NCBI RefSeq assembly: GCF_002154895.1
Contig: NZ_MUIZ01000005.1
Location: 160,710-224,709 of the forward strand
Reading direction: 5' to 3'
Source of the DNA: Lactococcus petauri
GTDB lineage: Bacteria > Bacillota > Bacilli > Lactobacillales > Streptococcaceae
DNA: 64,000 nt
A program made the translations under genes and the position numbers. The notes beneath the pieces were generated by a model. That model did no database searches, was not told the origin of the DNA, and saw nothing but the letters and a program-made list of their open reading frames with translations. Positions 50,954 through 59,754 of this stretch are shown here, in pieces. Numbering within the stretch: the stretch's first letter is position 1; the number at the start of each line of letters is the position of its first letter.

Positions 50954-51799
50954 TTAGTGGTCCACTTCGTCTGGATTGCGTGCCAGACCTGCTTTCCCAT
51001 GAAGGCTGTCAATAAAGGTGATATCTTCTTCGGTCAAATCAAAATCAAAAATATCCGCATTTTCTTTAATACGGCTTGCCGTCACAGACTTAGGTAAAGG
51101 AAGATAACCTTTGTGTAAACTCCAACGTAAAACGACTTGGGCAACTGTTTTACCATATTTATCTGCAATATCCGTCAATTCAGTAACCGCAAAAATTTTA
51201 CCTGTGCCAAGTGGGCTATAAGCTTCTGTCAAAATATCGTGTGCTTTATTGAAAGCTACAACCTCTTCTTGCTGATCCGAAGGATTAACCATAATTTGGT
51301 TGACAACAGGTTTAATTTCAGCAACTTCCAGTAAAGGTTCTAAGTGACGTGGATGGAAGTTAGACACCCCGATAGCTCGAACTTTTTTGTCCCGTACGCC
51401 TTCTTCCATTGCTTTCCAAACCGCAGCATTACGCTCGGCAAAGTTTGGTCGAAACGCTTTTGGATTTGGCCAGTGAATAAGATAAAGGTCCACGTAGTCT
51501 AAACCTAGTTTTTCCAAGCTTTCATCTAGTGCTGCTCGGGCATCTTCTGTTGTACCAACAGCCCAAAGCTTCGTTGTAATAAACAAGTCTTCGCGAGCAA
51601 TTCCACTGTCTTTAATCGCGCGTCCCACTGACTCTTCATTGCCATAGACAGCTGCTGTATCAATATGACGATAGCCAACTTCTAAGGCCGTTTTTACAGC
51701 TTGATATGCTTCTTCACCATCTTTAGATTGCCATGTTCCAAAACCAACTTTTGGAATTGTCATACCATTTTCGAGAGTGTAAGTTTCTGTAAGTGACAT
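50954..51799 (-). CDS. Aldo/keto reductase
   Basis: The 281-residue TIM-barrel oxidoreductase has the family signature GYRHIDTAAVYGNEESVG (with catalytic aspartate and tyrosine), the catalytic lysine in FITTKLWAVG, the histidine in LYLIHWPNP and the NADPH-binding LPKSVTASRIKEN near the end. It is of the 2,5-diketo-gluconate/glyoxal reductase subgroup. GGAG precedes the ATG. The physiological substrate is not predictable. Confidence 0.93.
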   Translation of the reverse strand: MSLTETYTLENGMTIPKVGFGTWQSKDGEEAYQAVKTALEVGYRHIDTAAVYGNEESVGRAIKDSGIAREDLFITTKLWAVGTTEDARAALDESLEKLGLDYVDLYLIHWPNPKAFRPNFAERNAAVWKAMEEGVRDKKVRAIGVSNFHPRHLEPLLEVAEIKPVVNQIMVNPSDQQEEVVAFNKAHDILTEAYSPLGTGKIFAVTELTDIADKYGKTVAQVVLRWSLHKGYLPLPKSVTASRIKENADIFDFDLTEEDITFIDSLHGKAGLARNPDEVDH

Positions 51800-51918
51800 A
51801 ATTTCTCCTTTTCTTTACTTTCTAGCTTCATTCTATCACTTTACGAGGTCAGACAAAAAAATTTTGGTTCAAAAAATGGTAAAATAGAAGAATACTAAGA
51901 ATACTGGAGGTAGAAAAT

Positions 51919-52398
51919 ATGGCTGAAGTAGAATCATTCCAGCTCGATCACACAAAAGTTTTAGCACCTTACGTGCGCCTAATTGGGACAGAGACTGGTC
52001 CTAAAGGTGACATCATCACCAACTTTGATGTCCGTTTTGTGCAACCTAATCACGGTGAAATCCCGACAAGTGGGCTACATACTATCGAACACTCAATGGC
52101 AAGTTTGATTCGTGACCGTATTGATGGCATGATTGACTTTTCTCCTTTTGGATGTCGTACTGGCTTCCATATGATTATGTGGGGCGAACCAACTGCTGAG
52201 GAGATTGCTAAAGTGATCACTTCATCTTTGGAAGAGCTCGCAGGAGACAGTTTCACTTGGGATAATGTCCCAGGGGTTGCCGAAAAAGAATGTGGAAATT
52301 ATCGCGATCACTCATTATTTTCAGCAAAAGAATGGGCGAAGAAAATTTTAAGTGAAGGTATCTCCTCGGATGCTTTCGAACGTCGCCTTGTAAAATAG
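51919..52398 (+). CDS. luxS: S-ribosylhomocysteine lyase LuxS
   Basis: LuxS cleaves S-ribosylhomocysteine to homocysteine and the autoinducer-2 precursor in the activated methyl cycle. The 159-residue protein has the metal-binding HTIEH (H54 and H58) and C125, and the catalytic C79 in FGCRTGF. An ACTGGAGGT ribosome-binding site is present. A 49-codon gene follows 14 nt later and the oxidoreductase gene overlaps that, so a three-gene operon is likely. Confidence 0.97.
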   Translation: MAEVESFQLDHTKVLAPYVRLIGTETGPKGDIITNFDVRFVQPNHGEIPTSGLHTIEHSMASLIRDRIDGMIDFSPFGCRTGFHMIMWGEPTAEEIAKVITSSLEELAGDSFTWDNVPGVAEKECGNYRDHSLFSAKEWAKKILSEGISSDAFERRLVK

Positions 52399-52412
52399 AG
52401 AGAAAGAGAACC

Positions 52413-52562
52413 ATGGGAAAGTATCAATTAGATTATAAAGGGCAAGCCTCTGTCCAAAAATTCCACGAAAAAAATTCAAATAAAAAGACAGATAAATTGT
52501 CAAAAATCGAAGAATTAAAAAAACAACACCAAGCGAAAAAGAAAAAAGAGAAGAAAGCATGA
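52413..52562 (+). CDS. Conserved small basic protein, 49 residues
   Basis: This short gene begins MGKYQLDYKGQASVQKFHEK and ends in a highly charged helix (about 40 percent lysine in the last 30 residues). I recognise the first 12 residues as typical of a small conserved protein of lactococci and streptococci without known function. It is preceded by AGAGAGAAAGAG, starts 14 nt after luxS, and its TGA overlaps the ATG of the next gene (ATGA), which supports real translation. Confidence 0.75.
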   Translation: MGKYQLDYKGQASVQKFHEKNSNKKTDKLSKIEELKKQHQAKKKKEKKA

Positions 52563-53572
52563 AAAAGTTAAACATTGCTTATGTTGGTTTTGGGAAGTCC
52601 ACCAATCGCTATCATATTCCTTATGTTAAAATCCGTGAGCACTTCAACATTGCGCGCATTGTCAACCGTAGCCTAGGCAAACGTCCTGAGCAAGCTATTC
52701 TTGAGGCTGAAGGAACTATTTTTTCAACAGACATCAATGATATTATTCAAGATGATTCAATTGATTTAGTCATTGTCGTCACTCCAGGTGCTGCACACTA
52801 TGAAACCAGTAAAAAGCTTTTACTGGGTGGAAAAAACGTTATCTGTGACAAACCGCTAGTAGAAACGTTAGAACAAGCCGAAGAATTAGTTGGTATCGCT
52901 CAAGAAAAGAAGCTCTTCTTTATGCCTTTCCAAAACCGTCGTTTTGACAGTGATTTTTTGACAATCAAAAAAGTTTTGGATACGGGTTACCTAGGAGATT
53001 TGCTTGACATTACTGTCACTATGGATCACTATCGTCCAGCAGATGCAACTGCTGGTAAAAACTTTGATGGCGCCTGGTATGGCCATGGTGTACACATGGT
53101 TGACCAAATGGTTTCACTCTTTGGACAGCCAAAAGATGTACAATACGATATTCGTTCAACACGCGATTCAAATGCTGTAGATGATTACTTCTCTGTAAAC
53201 TTGCTTTACACCGATTTCCGAGCAACAGTTCAAGCCACTGAACTGGCTGCACTCAAACGTCCCAAATGGGTGCTTTATGGTTCTAGAGGAACTTTAATTA
53301 AAGAAAACGTTGACCAACAGGAAAATGATTTGAAGGTGGGAATCTTCCCGGGAAGTGACGGTTTTGGGGCCGATGCACCGCAAGATTTTGCTCAATTGAC
53401 ATACTACAATCAAAATGGCGATCGCATTGAAAAGTCAATTCCTACGGTTTCAGGCGATTATGGTCGTGTCTATGATGCAGCTTATGAGTCACTCGTGAAT
53501 GGAGCTGAAAAACTCGTTTCGGATGATCAAATTTTGACAGTTATTGAAACTTTAGAAAATGGCTTTAAATAA
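52559..53572 (+). CDS. Gfo/Idh/MocA family oxidoreductase
   Basis: The 337-residue protein has the N-terminal NAD(P)-binding fold (IAYVGFGKSTNRYHIPYV) and the family EKP-like motif, here CDKPLVETLEQAEEL. The second domain includes DHYRPADA and the GAWYGHGVHMVDQ segment with the catalytic histidine. Members act on sugars, inositol or related compounds; no substrate is indicated by the neighbours luxS and the choline transporter. Confidence 0.9.
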   Translation: MKKLNIAYVGFGKSTNRYHIPYVKIREHFNIARIVNRSLGKRPEQAILEAEGTIFSTDINDIIQDDSIDLVIVVTPGAAHYETSKKLLLGGKNVICDKPLVETLEQAEELVGIAQEKKLFFMPFQNRRFDSDFLTIKKVLDTGYLGDLLDITVTMDHYRPADATAGKNFDGAWYGHGVHMVDQMVSLFGQPKDVQYDIRSTRDSNAVDDYFSVNLLYTDFRATVQATELAALKRPKWVLYGSRGTLIKENVDQQENDLKVGIFPGSDGFGADAPQDFAQLTYYNQNGDRIEKSIPTVSGDYGRVYDAAYESLVNGAEKLVSDDQILTVIETLENGFK

Positions 53573-53597
53573 AAAGTCCTCTTTGAGGGCTTTTTCT
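53573..53597 (+). terminator. Terminator after the luxS-oxidoreductase operon
   Basis: AAAGTCCTC and GAGGGCTTT pair around TTT, followed by TTTCT. Confidence 0.85.
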
Positions 53598-53654
53598 ATA
53601 CCCTTCCATCCATAAAAATAGCAATCCATTTCCTGAAAGAACTGAAAGATAAAA

Positions 53655-53663
53655 TGTTAAAAT
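53655..53663 (+). promoter_or_regulatory. Extended -10 promoter of a probably leaderless operon (choQS)
   Basis: TGT-TAAAAT ends 6 nt before ATG 53670; no ribosome-binding site is present. Confidence 0.6.
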
Positions 53664-53669
53664 GACACT

Positions 53670-54512
53670 ATGACTATTACATTTAAAAATGTCACTAAAA
53701 AATACGGAGACAAAGCCGTACTTTCAGATATCAACTTATCCATTGAAAGTCACGAGTTTTTTGTTCTCGCAGGCTCTTCTGGTGGCGGAAAAACAACATT
53801 ACTCAAGATGGTTAACCGGCTCATCGAACCCAATGAAGGGCAGGTCCTCATTGATGATCAAGATATTCAAACAATTAACTTAAGAGACTTGCGTCTTCAA
53901 ATAGGATATGTGCTTCAACAAATTGCGCTCTTTCCTAACATGACCGTTTTAGAAAATATTGGTATCATCCCGACAATGAAAGGTTGGAGCAAAAGAGAAA
54001 CGCGTGAGCGCGTACTCGAACTCCTTCCTTTAGTGGGTCTAGATGCTGAAAAGTACCTTAACCGATACCCTCATGAACTTTCTGGAGGTGAAGCACAACG
54101 GATTGGTATTTTGCGTGCTATCGCCTGTAAACCAAAGATTATTTTAATGGACGAACCTTTCTCCGCTCTGGATCCTATCTCCCGTAAACAGCTACAGGAA
54201 CTGGTCAAAGATTTGCAGAAAACCTTAAAAATCACAACGGTTTTTGTTACCCACGATATGTCTGAAGGAATGGCGATGGCTGACCGTATCGCAATTCTCA
54301 AAGACGGTGAACTTCAACAGGTGGGACGTCCCCAAGAAATTTTAAATGCCCCAGCAAATACTTTTGTGGCGGACTTCTTCACTGATTATCAGCAAGACTT
54401 GTCTCAATATAAATTAAAAAATCTTGAACAAGTCCTTGCAACTCATGATTTTTCGGAAGAAACGCCTTTGGGGGAAATCTTAAATAGTCTGGAGGACGAT
54501 GCTCATGAATAA
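53670..54512 (+). CDS. choQ: Choline/glycine-betaine ABC transporter ATP-binding protein
   Basis: The 280-residue ATPase has Walker A GSSGGGKTT, signature LSGGEAQR and Walker B IILMDEPFSALDP, followed by a short C-terminal region without CBS domains. It belongs to the OpuA/OpuC quaternary-amine family. With the fused permease/binding protein encoded next it matches the lactococcal ChoQ-ChoS choline system, whose name I use with moderate confidence. The ATG is 6 nt from the -10, so translation of the first gene probably uses a leaderless mRNA; the second gene has a normal GGAGG. Confidence 0.85.
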   Translation: MTITFKNVTKKYGDKAVLSDINLSIESHEFFVLAGSSGGGKTTLLKMVNRLIEPNEGQVLIDDQDIQTINLRDLRLQIGYVLQQIALFPNMTVLENIGIIPTMKGWSKRETRERVLELLPLVGLDAEKYLNRYPHELSGGEAQRIGILRAIACKPKIILMDEPFSALDPISRKQLQELVKDLQKTLKITTVFVTHDMSEGMAMADRIAILKDGELQQVGRPQEILNAPANTFVADFFTDYQQDLSQYKLKNLEQVLATHDFSEETPLGEILNSLEDDAHE

Positions 54513-56007
54513 TTTGATTTCTACCTTTCAACAGCAAGAGCACCAGTTTTGGCTTGCTCTTCTAGAGCATATCCAAATTTCCTTGGTTTCTCTTTTTATC
54601 GCTATTTTAATCGCTCTTCCCCTTGCTTTACTTTTAAGACGTTACCCCAAAATTGCTGAGCCAGTACTGCAACTTACCGGAATTTTCCAAACGATTCCAA
54701 GTTTGGCCTTACTTGGATTATTGATTCCTTTTATTGGGATTGGTTCTTTGCCAGCTATTGTCGCATTAGTTGTCTACGCTCTTTTTCCTATTATTCAAAA
54801 CACCTATACCGGTCTTCAGCAAATTGATCAGTCTTTAATTGAAGCAGCAACTGCTTTTGGGATGAACCGACGAGAGCGCTTGATGAAGTTTGAGCTGATA
54901 CTTGCTCTTCCCTTTATTATGGCTGGTATTCGTACAAGTGCTGTCATGATTATTGGGACAGCAACTTTAGCTGCACTTATTGGAGCAGGCGGACTCGGAA
55001 ACTTCATCCTCTTGGGCATTAACTCCAATGATGTTAACCTTATCCTGATTGGAGCGATTTCTTCTGCTTTATTGGCCGTTATTTTCTCAACCTTACTCCG
55101 CTTCTTGGAAAAAGCAAAAATTCGTACCATTCTGATTAGCTTCTTTGCTGGTCTTTTACTCTTGCTAGGGTCGTATTATCAACCTCAATCCAATACTCAT
55201 CCACAGATTACCATTGCTGGAAAGCTCGGAGCTGAGCCGACACTTTTGATAAATATGTACAAGGAAGTCATTGAAAAGAACAGTGATATCGAAGTCACAC
55301 TCAAGTCCAACTTTGGAGACACAACCTTCCTTTACAATGCTTTAAAATCCAATAAAATTGATATTTATCCTGAATTTTCTGGAACAGTCTTAACGACATT
55401 CTTGAAAAAAAACACAACCTCCACCGACCCCAAAAAAGTTTACGAAGAGGCACGCACAGGTATTGCTAAACTTGATAACTTTGCCTATCTTACACCTATG
55501 GAGTTTCAAGATACTTATGCTTTAGCTGTGAAAAATAGCTACGCCCAGAAACATCACCTTAAAAATATTTCTGATCTCCAAGGGCTTCCTTCAGTTAAAG
55601 CTGGCTTTGACTTAGAATTCGCACACCGCCAAGATGGCTATATTGGCATTCAAAGTTTATATGGACTAAATTTTGATGTGAAGACAATGCAAACAAGTTT
55701 GATCTACAATGCCTTGAATAGTGACAGCATTGATTTAGCCCAAGTTTATTCCACAGACAGTCAAATCAAACAATATGAACTGACCGTCCTGAATGATGAT
55801 AAAAATCTTTTCCCACCATATCAAGCAGCTCCTTTGATGAATAAAAATCTCCTTAAGAAATACCCCCAATTGGAGCAAATTTTAAACCGACTTTCAGGAA
55901 AAATTACCAATCAGGAAATGATTGATATGAATTACGCCGTCAATGTTGAGCAAAAAGATCCTGCTGCCGTGGCACATGACTTTTTAGTGAAACACAGTTT
56001 GATTTAA
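54505..56007 (+). CDS. choS: Choline/glycine-betaine transporter permease fused to substrate-binding domain
   Basis: The first 215 residues are a permease domain with about five or six membrane segments and the EAATAFGMNRRERLMKFEL coupling loop. The remainder (from about residue 225) is an OpuAC-type binding domain facing outside (ITIAGKLGAEPTLLINMYKE, YPEFSGTVLTTFL, PPYQAAPLMNKNLL). Fusion of the two parts is characteristic of lactic acid bacterial quaternary-amine transporters. I chose ATG 54505, because the earlier ATG 54499 lies only 3 nt from GGAGG. It overlaps choQ by 8 nt. Confidence 0.88.
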   Translation: MNNLISTFQQQEHQFWLALLEHIQISLVSLFIAILIALPLALLLRRYPKIAEPVLQLTGIFQTIPSLALLGLLIPFIGIGSLPAIVALVVYALFPIIQNTYTGLQQIDQSLIEAATAFGMNRRERLMKFELILALPFIMAGIRTSAVMIIGTATLAALIGAGGLGNFILLGINSNDVNLILIGAISSALLAVIFSTLLRFLEKAKIRTILISFFAGLLLLLGSYYQPQSNTHPQITIAGKLGAEPTLLINMYKEVIEKNSDIEVTLKSNFGDTTFLYNALKSNKIDIYPEFSGTVLTTFLKKNTTSTDPKKVYEEARTGIAKLDNFAYLTPMEFQDTYALAVKNSYAQKHHLKNISDLQGLPSVKAGFDLEFAHRQDGYIGIQSLYGLNFDVKTMQTSLIYNALNSDSIDLAQVYSTDSQIKQYELTVLNDDKNLFPPYQAAPLMNKNLLKKYPQLEQILNRLSGKITNQEMIDMNYAVNVEQKDPAAVAHDFLVKHSLI

Positions 56008-56017
56008 AGGTTGAGCT

Positions 56018-56046
56018 TAAGAACTCTTACATAAGGGTTCTTTTTA
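56018..56046 (+). terminator. Terminator of choQS
   Basis: AAGAACTCTT and AAGGGTTCTT pair around ACAT, followed by TTT. Confidence 0.8.
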
Positions 56047-56088
56047 TATATTTCATAAGCGAGCGCAAGAAATCAGCACCTGAAACTA

Positions 56089-56097
56089 TGCTATAAT
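56089..56097 (+). promoter_or_regulatory. Extended -10 promoter of a probably leaderless gene (flavoprotein)
   Basis: TGC-TATAAT ends 6 nt before ATG 56104. Confidence 0.65.
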
Positions 56098-56103
56098 GAA
56101 GTT

Positions 56104-57372
56104 ATGAAAAAATATGATGTAATCGTTGTTGGAGCCGGACCTTCGGGTATGATGGCAGCAATAGCTGCTGCAGAAAATGGTGCACATACAGCTTTAATTG
56201 ATAAGAACAAAAAAGTAGGAAAAAAACTGTTGATGACGGGAGGCGGACGATGTAACGTTACCAACAGCCATTCGGTGGACGAAATTATCACCCATGTCCC
56301 TGGAAATGGCCGTTTCTTGCACAGTGCTTTTGCTCAATTTTCAAACTTAGATATTATTGACTTCTTTGAAAAAAATGGTATTCCACTCAAGGAGGAAGAC
56401 CATGGTCGAATGTTTCCTGTAACCGATAAATCTCGAACAATTGTTGAGGGCCTTTTCAGTAAAATAGAGGAGCTTCATGTGGACTATTTTCCAAACGCTG
56501 CTGTAACTGAACTCAATATAGAACATGGTGCTATTACAGGACTTGAAACAGAAACAGATAGCTTCACAGCCTCTTGTGTTGTCTTATCTACTGGCGGACG
56601 CGCCTATCCCTCGACAGGTTCCACTGGTGACGGTTATAAATTAACACGAAGTGCTGGTCATACAATCACAACACTTTATCCGACAGAATCCCCATTAATT
56701 TCTTCTGAAACATTTATTAGTGAGAAAACTTTACAAGGTATCTCTCTTCGAGATATCCGATTAAGTGTACTTAATGCTAAAGGGAAAATCATCATTGAAC
56801 ATCAAATGGACATGCTCTTCACGCACTTTGGTCTCAGTGGCCCTGCAGCACTTCGCTGTTCTAGCTTTATCAACCAAGAACTAGCTAAAGGCGCAGAAAG
56901 TGTGACTGTCCAGCTGGACAGCTTCCCTGACATATCTGTAGCACAACTCTTAAACGACTTGAAAAATACTGCGCGTGACAATGGCAAGGCTGTTAAAAAT
57001 GCTTTTGCAGCGCTCACGCAGGAACGCTATTTACTTTTCTTACTGGATAAAGTTCAAATCGACGCAGATATACCTGCAAAGCAATTGACCGAAAAACAGT
57101 TGGAGAAATTTTCTCATATCCTTAAAGCATTTCCAATCCAAATCGATAAAACTTTTCCGATTGAAAAATCTTTTGTCACTGGTGGAGGCGTTCAGCTTAA
57201 AGAAATTAATCCAAAGACAATGGAAAGTAAATTAACAGCCGGTCTATATATGACTGGGGAATTGCTCGATATTAACGGTTATACGGGTGGCTATAATATC
57301 ACTTGTGCTTTTGTGACTGGTCATGTAGCAGGTGCCCATGCTGCAGAAATGGCCTCTTATATGAAATACTGA
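56104..57372 (+). CDS. BaiN/HI0933-like FAD-dependent oxidoreductase
   Basis: The 422-residue flavoprotein has the N-terminal FAD motif VVGAGPSGMMAAIAAAENG, the family motif KLLMTGGGRCNVTNS and the C-terminal GEllDINGYTGGYNITCAFVTG-type FAD region (ELLDINGYTGGYNI is present). The family (BaiN, YhiN) is widespread and poorly characterised; some members reduce steroid or bile-acid derivatives. It is monocistronic and its ATG follows the -10 by 6 nt with no ribosome-binding site, so it is probably leaderless. Confidence 0.88.
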   Translation: MKKYDVIVVGAGPSGMMAAIAAAENGAHTALIDKNKKVGKKLLMTGGGRCNVTNSHSVDEIITHVPGNGRFLHSAFAQFSNLDIIDFFEKNGIPLKEEDHGRMFPVTDKSRTIVEGLFSKIEELHVDYFPNAAVTELNIEHGAITGLETETDSFTASCVVLSTGGRAYPSTGSTGDGYKLTRSAGHTITTLYPTESPLISSETFISEKTLQGISLRDIRLSVLNAKGKIIIEHQMDMLFTHFGLSGPAALRCSSFINQELAKGAESVTVQLDSFPDISVAQLLNDLKNTARDNGKAVKNAFAALTQERYLLFLLDKVQIDADIPAKQLTEKQLEKFSHILKAFPIQIDKTFPIEKSFVTGGGVQLKEINPKTMESKLTAGLYMTGELLDINGYTGGYNITCAFVTGHVAGAHAAEMASYMKY

Positions 57373-57410
57373 ACATACTTTATAAAAACATCTAAAAGTT
57401 AAGTTCATTC

Positions 57411-57439
57411 TTGCATTCTTTCTCGTGAAATGGTATTAT
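57411..57439 (+). promoter_or_regulatory. Promoter of tRNA-Leu
   Basis: TTGCAT (57411-57416) and TGG-TATTAT (-10 at 57434-57439) with a 17-nt spacer. Confidence 0.8.
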
Positions 57440-57455
57440 ATTAAAGTACCAATTC

Positions 57456-57541
57456 GCGGAAGTGGCGGAATTGGCAGACGCGCAGGATTAAGGATCCTGT
57501 GGCCTATCTTGGCTGTGCGGGTTCAAGTCCCGCCTTCCGCA
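57456..57541 (+). tRNA. tRNA-Leu (AAG)
   Basis: Acceptor arms GCGGAAG and CTTCCGC, a long variable arm typical of class II tRNA, and anticodon loop TTAAGGA between CAGGA and TCCTG. It is a single-gene unit with a promoter and a terminator. Confidence 0.96.
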
Positions 57542-57545
57542 TCGT

Positions 57546-57577
57546 AAAAATACCGGTTTCTTTCCGGTATTTTTTTA
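57546..57577 (+). terminator. Terminator of tRNA-Leu
   Basis: AAATACCGG and CCGGTATTT pair around TTTCTTT, followed by T residues. Confidence 0.92.
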
Positions 57578-57674
57578 TATTTCTTATTTCAAATAAATAC
57601 CTCCTCAGTAATACAAAATACTGGTTTACCAAGGCGCGAACATGGTATACTAATTTTATCTATTGGAGGACTTT

Positions 57675-58709
57675 ATGCTATATCTACTTTTTTTTCTCGC
57701 TATTTCTGGGATAGGCTATTTGCTAATAAAATTTAAAGATCGCAGTATCTTGGGCGGGCTGCTTTTTGCTGCTGGGTTGATTCTCTCATTTTTCACCCTT
57801 TTAATTCTTGGACTCGTTTTCCTTGATAAAACCTCCTCTCATGGTTCAATGCTTGCTTTAGCAATTTTTTATTTGCTTCTCCCTCTCATCTTTTTAGCTG
57901 TATGCATCTATCTCATTTTCAATTCACAAACGATGCGTACTAAAGAAGGAAAAAGTTTAACTGCAAAGCTCTCCGCTGCCATGGGCTTAAATTTAATCAT
58001 CAGTTTCCCTCTTTTTCTATTTTTAATCACAGGTATGTTCAAACTACCACTTTTTCTGGATATAATTTTGTTATTTATCCTCTTACTTGATTTAATACTG
58101 TCCTTCATCTTTATTGCTTACCTCTTTTATTCTTGGATGTACCAGATGCTGCCGCTTAAAAAGCATATTGACTATATTATTGTACTTGGATCTGGTATTT
58201 CTAGTGAAGACGTTCCACCGCTTCTTAAAAGCCGCTTGGACAAAGGGATTGAATATTTCTACAAAAATCCGAATGCGAAATTTGTTGTGAGTGGTGGGCA
58301 AGGTGCTGATGAGCCTGTTTCTGAAGCTTATGCTATGCGTAAATACCTCCTCTCTCAGCATATTCCTGAAAATATGATTATTTTAGAAGATCAATCAACT
58401 ACAACTTATGAAAATATGCTTTTTTCAAAACAGCTTATTGAAGAAGATTGGCTCACAAGATTTGAGGGTGGCCACCCAGCGCCAAGTATTATCTTTTCAA
58501 CCAATAATTATCATGTACTCCGTGCACGTTTATATGCCCGTAGAGTGCATCTTAAGGCTGAAGGGGTTGGTGCACCAACAGCACTTTATTTCTTACCCAC
58601 AGCCCTCATACGTGAATACGTGGCCCTCTTATCACACAATAAAATATGGGTTATGAGCCTCATTGGTTTTGTTTTCTTCGCTTTATTATATAGCTTTTTA
58701 CCAATATAA
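57675..58709 (+). CDS. YdcF family membrane protein (DUF218)
   Basis: The 344-residue protein has five N-terminal membrane segments and a YdcF/DUF218 domain from about residue 165 (DYIIVLGSGISSEDVPP, FVVSGGQGADEPVSEAYAM, ILEDQSTTTYENM, STNNYHVLRARLYA), followed by one C-terminal segment. Related SanA/ElyC proteins take part in envelope processes. I start at ATG 57675 with TGGAGGA upstream; the earlier in-frame TTG lies on that site. A TGG-TATACT -10 precedes it. Confidence 0.87.
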   Translation: MLYLLFFLAISGIGYLLIKFKDRSILGGLLFAAGLILSFFTLLILGLVFLDKTSSHGSMLALAIFYLLLPLIFLAVCIYLIFNSQTMRTKEGKSLTAKLSAAMGLNLIISFPLFLFLITGMFKLPLFLDIILLFILLLDLILSFIFIAYLFYSWMYQMLPLKKHIDYIIVLGSGISSEDVPPLLKSRLDKGIEYFYKNPNAKFVVSGGQGADEPVSEAYAMRKYLLSQHIPENMIILEDQSTTTYENMLFSKQLIEEDWLTRFEGGHPAPSIIFSTNNYHVLRARLYARRVHLKAEGVGAPTALYFLPTALIREYVALLSHNKIWVMSLIGFVFFALLYSFLPI

Positions 58710-58743
58710 AAACACACGGTTAATGAATGACCGTGTGTTTTTG
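58710..58743. terminator. Bidirectional terminator between ydcF-like and traX-like genes
   Basis: AACACACGGT and ACCGTGTGTT pair around TAATGAATG with A and T tracts. Confidence 0.9.
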
Positions 58744-59538
58744 TTATACTACACCTACCAAGGCATAGCGTAAGATGTACAGAATAAGCAAATGTGCGGG
58801 ATAAAAATAATAGAAAAGATCTCTTTGCCACTGTGCGCCATTACCGCCACGTTGACCATTGTAGAGGTAAACGAAAGGTAAAACAGTAATAATCATAAAT
58901 TCATTTGAAAAACTGAGTACCTGGTAAAGCGTGCCTGCTGCACTGCCTGTAAAATAGCCCACCAAACTCCATATAAGCAAAAGAAGACTAAAAGTAATAA
59001 TCCCTGCTGAAATTTTTGCCCATCTTCTTCGGAAAAAATAGAAAATGAGGACCAATACAAGCTCATATGGGCCACCCTCACTCAACAGGATAAGGGGCAA
59101 AAGTAATATAATGACTAAACTATATGAAAAGCACTTAAGCTTCGTCCCTTGATTTTTACGAATAATATCAATTGCCCAGATTAAAGCAAATAAGAGCGCC
59201 AGCGTCATGAAAATATTTTGACCTGCAAGAAGTAAAAATATATCAAATTGCCCATATGGGTCCTCAAAACTGCTCCGTGTCAGCAAGTTGAAGCTAATAT
59301 TGATGGCATACATTAGTAGACCACCACCTAAAAGCCTTAAAAAATATTTTTTTCGACTTCTTGTATAGTGAAAGCCTTCGACCATCATAAAGACAAATAG
59401 TGGTGCGACAAATCTCCCTAAAAAGCCTATCCAAGTAGGTAAGCCCAAATAACTTCCAAGATAAATGTTAATATGGTCGATAACCATAAATACTATACCT
59501 ATGATTTTTAAATCATAGCTAGAAAAAATTTTTTTCAT
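58744..59538 (-). CDS. TraX family membrane protein
   Basis: This 264-residue protein has about eight membrane segments and the TraX family beginning (LKIIGIVFMVIDHINIYLG) with RFVAPLFVFMMVEGFHYTRS. TraX of the F plasmid N-acetylates pilin, but most chromosomal homologues in Firmicutes have no known substrate, and no conjugation genes are nearby. A GGAG sequence precedes the ATG. Confidence 0.87.
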   Translation of the reverse strand: MKKIFSSYDLKIIGIVFMVIDHINIYLGSYLGLPTWIGFLGRFVAPLFVFMMVEGFHYTRSRKKYFLRLLGGGLLMYAINISFNLLTRSSFEDPYGQFDIFLLLAGQNIFMTLALLFALIWAIDIIRKNQGTKLKCFSYSLVIILLLPLILLSEGGPYELVLVLIFYFFRRRWAKISAGIITFSLLLLIWSLVGYFTGSAAGTLYQVLSFSNEFMIITVLPFVYLYNGQRGGNGAQWQRDLFYYFYPAHLLILYILRYALVGVV

Positions 59539-59717
59539 ACTCTGTTCTCCCTTATTTGTGAAACAGATTTTCTAGAAGAAACCAGCCTAGCTGAAGATAG
59601 TTAAGAATCAAGAAAACTGCTTCTACTGAGACGGCTTTTTTTAAAAAAACTGATACCTTTTTATTATAAAGGAGAAATTGTACATCCACTCTTACATTTC
59701 AGTAATTTATGGCTTAT
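59539..59717. other. Gene-free stretch between traX-like and rlmI-like genes
   Basis: I see no gene or RNA. A TATTATAAAGGAGAA sequence on the plus strand is followed only by a short frame running antisense into the next gene's terminator. Confidence 0.5.
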
Positions 59718-59753
59718 TAAAAAACTGCTGGAGCAACTTTCCAACAGTTTTTT
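59718..59753 (-). terminator. Terminator of the rlmI-like gene
   Basis: AAAAAACTGTTGG pairs with CCAGCAGTTTTTT around AAAGTTGCT on the minus strand. Confidence 0.88.
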
Positions 59754-59754
59754 C

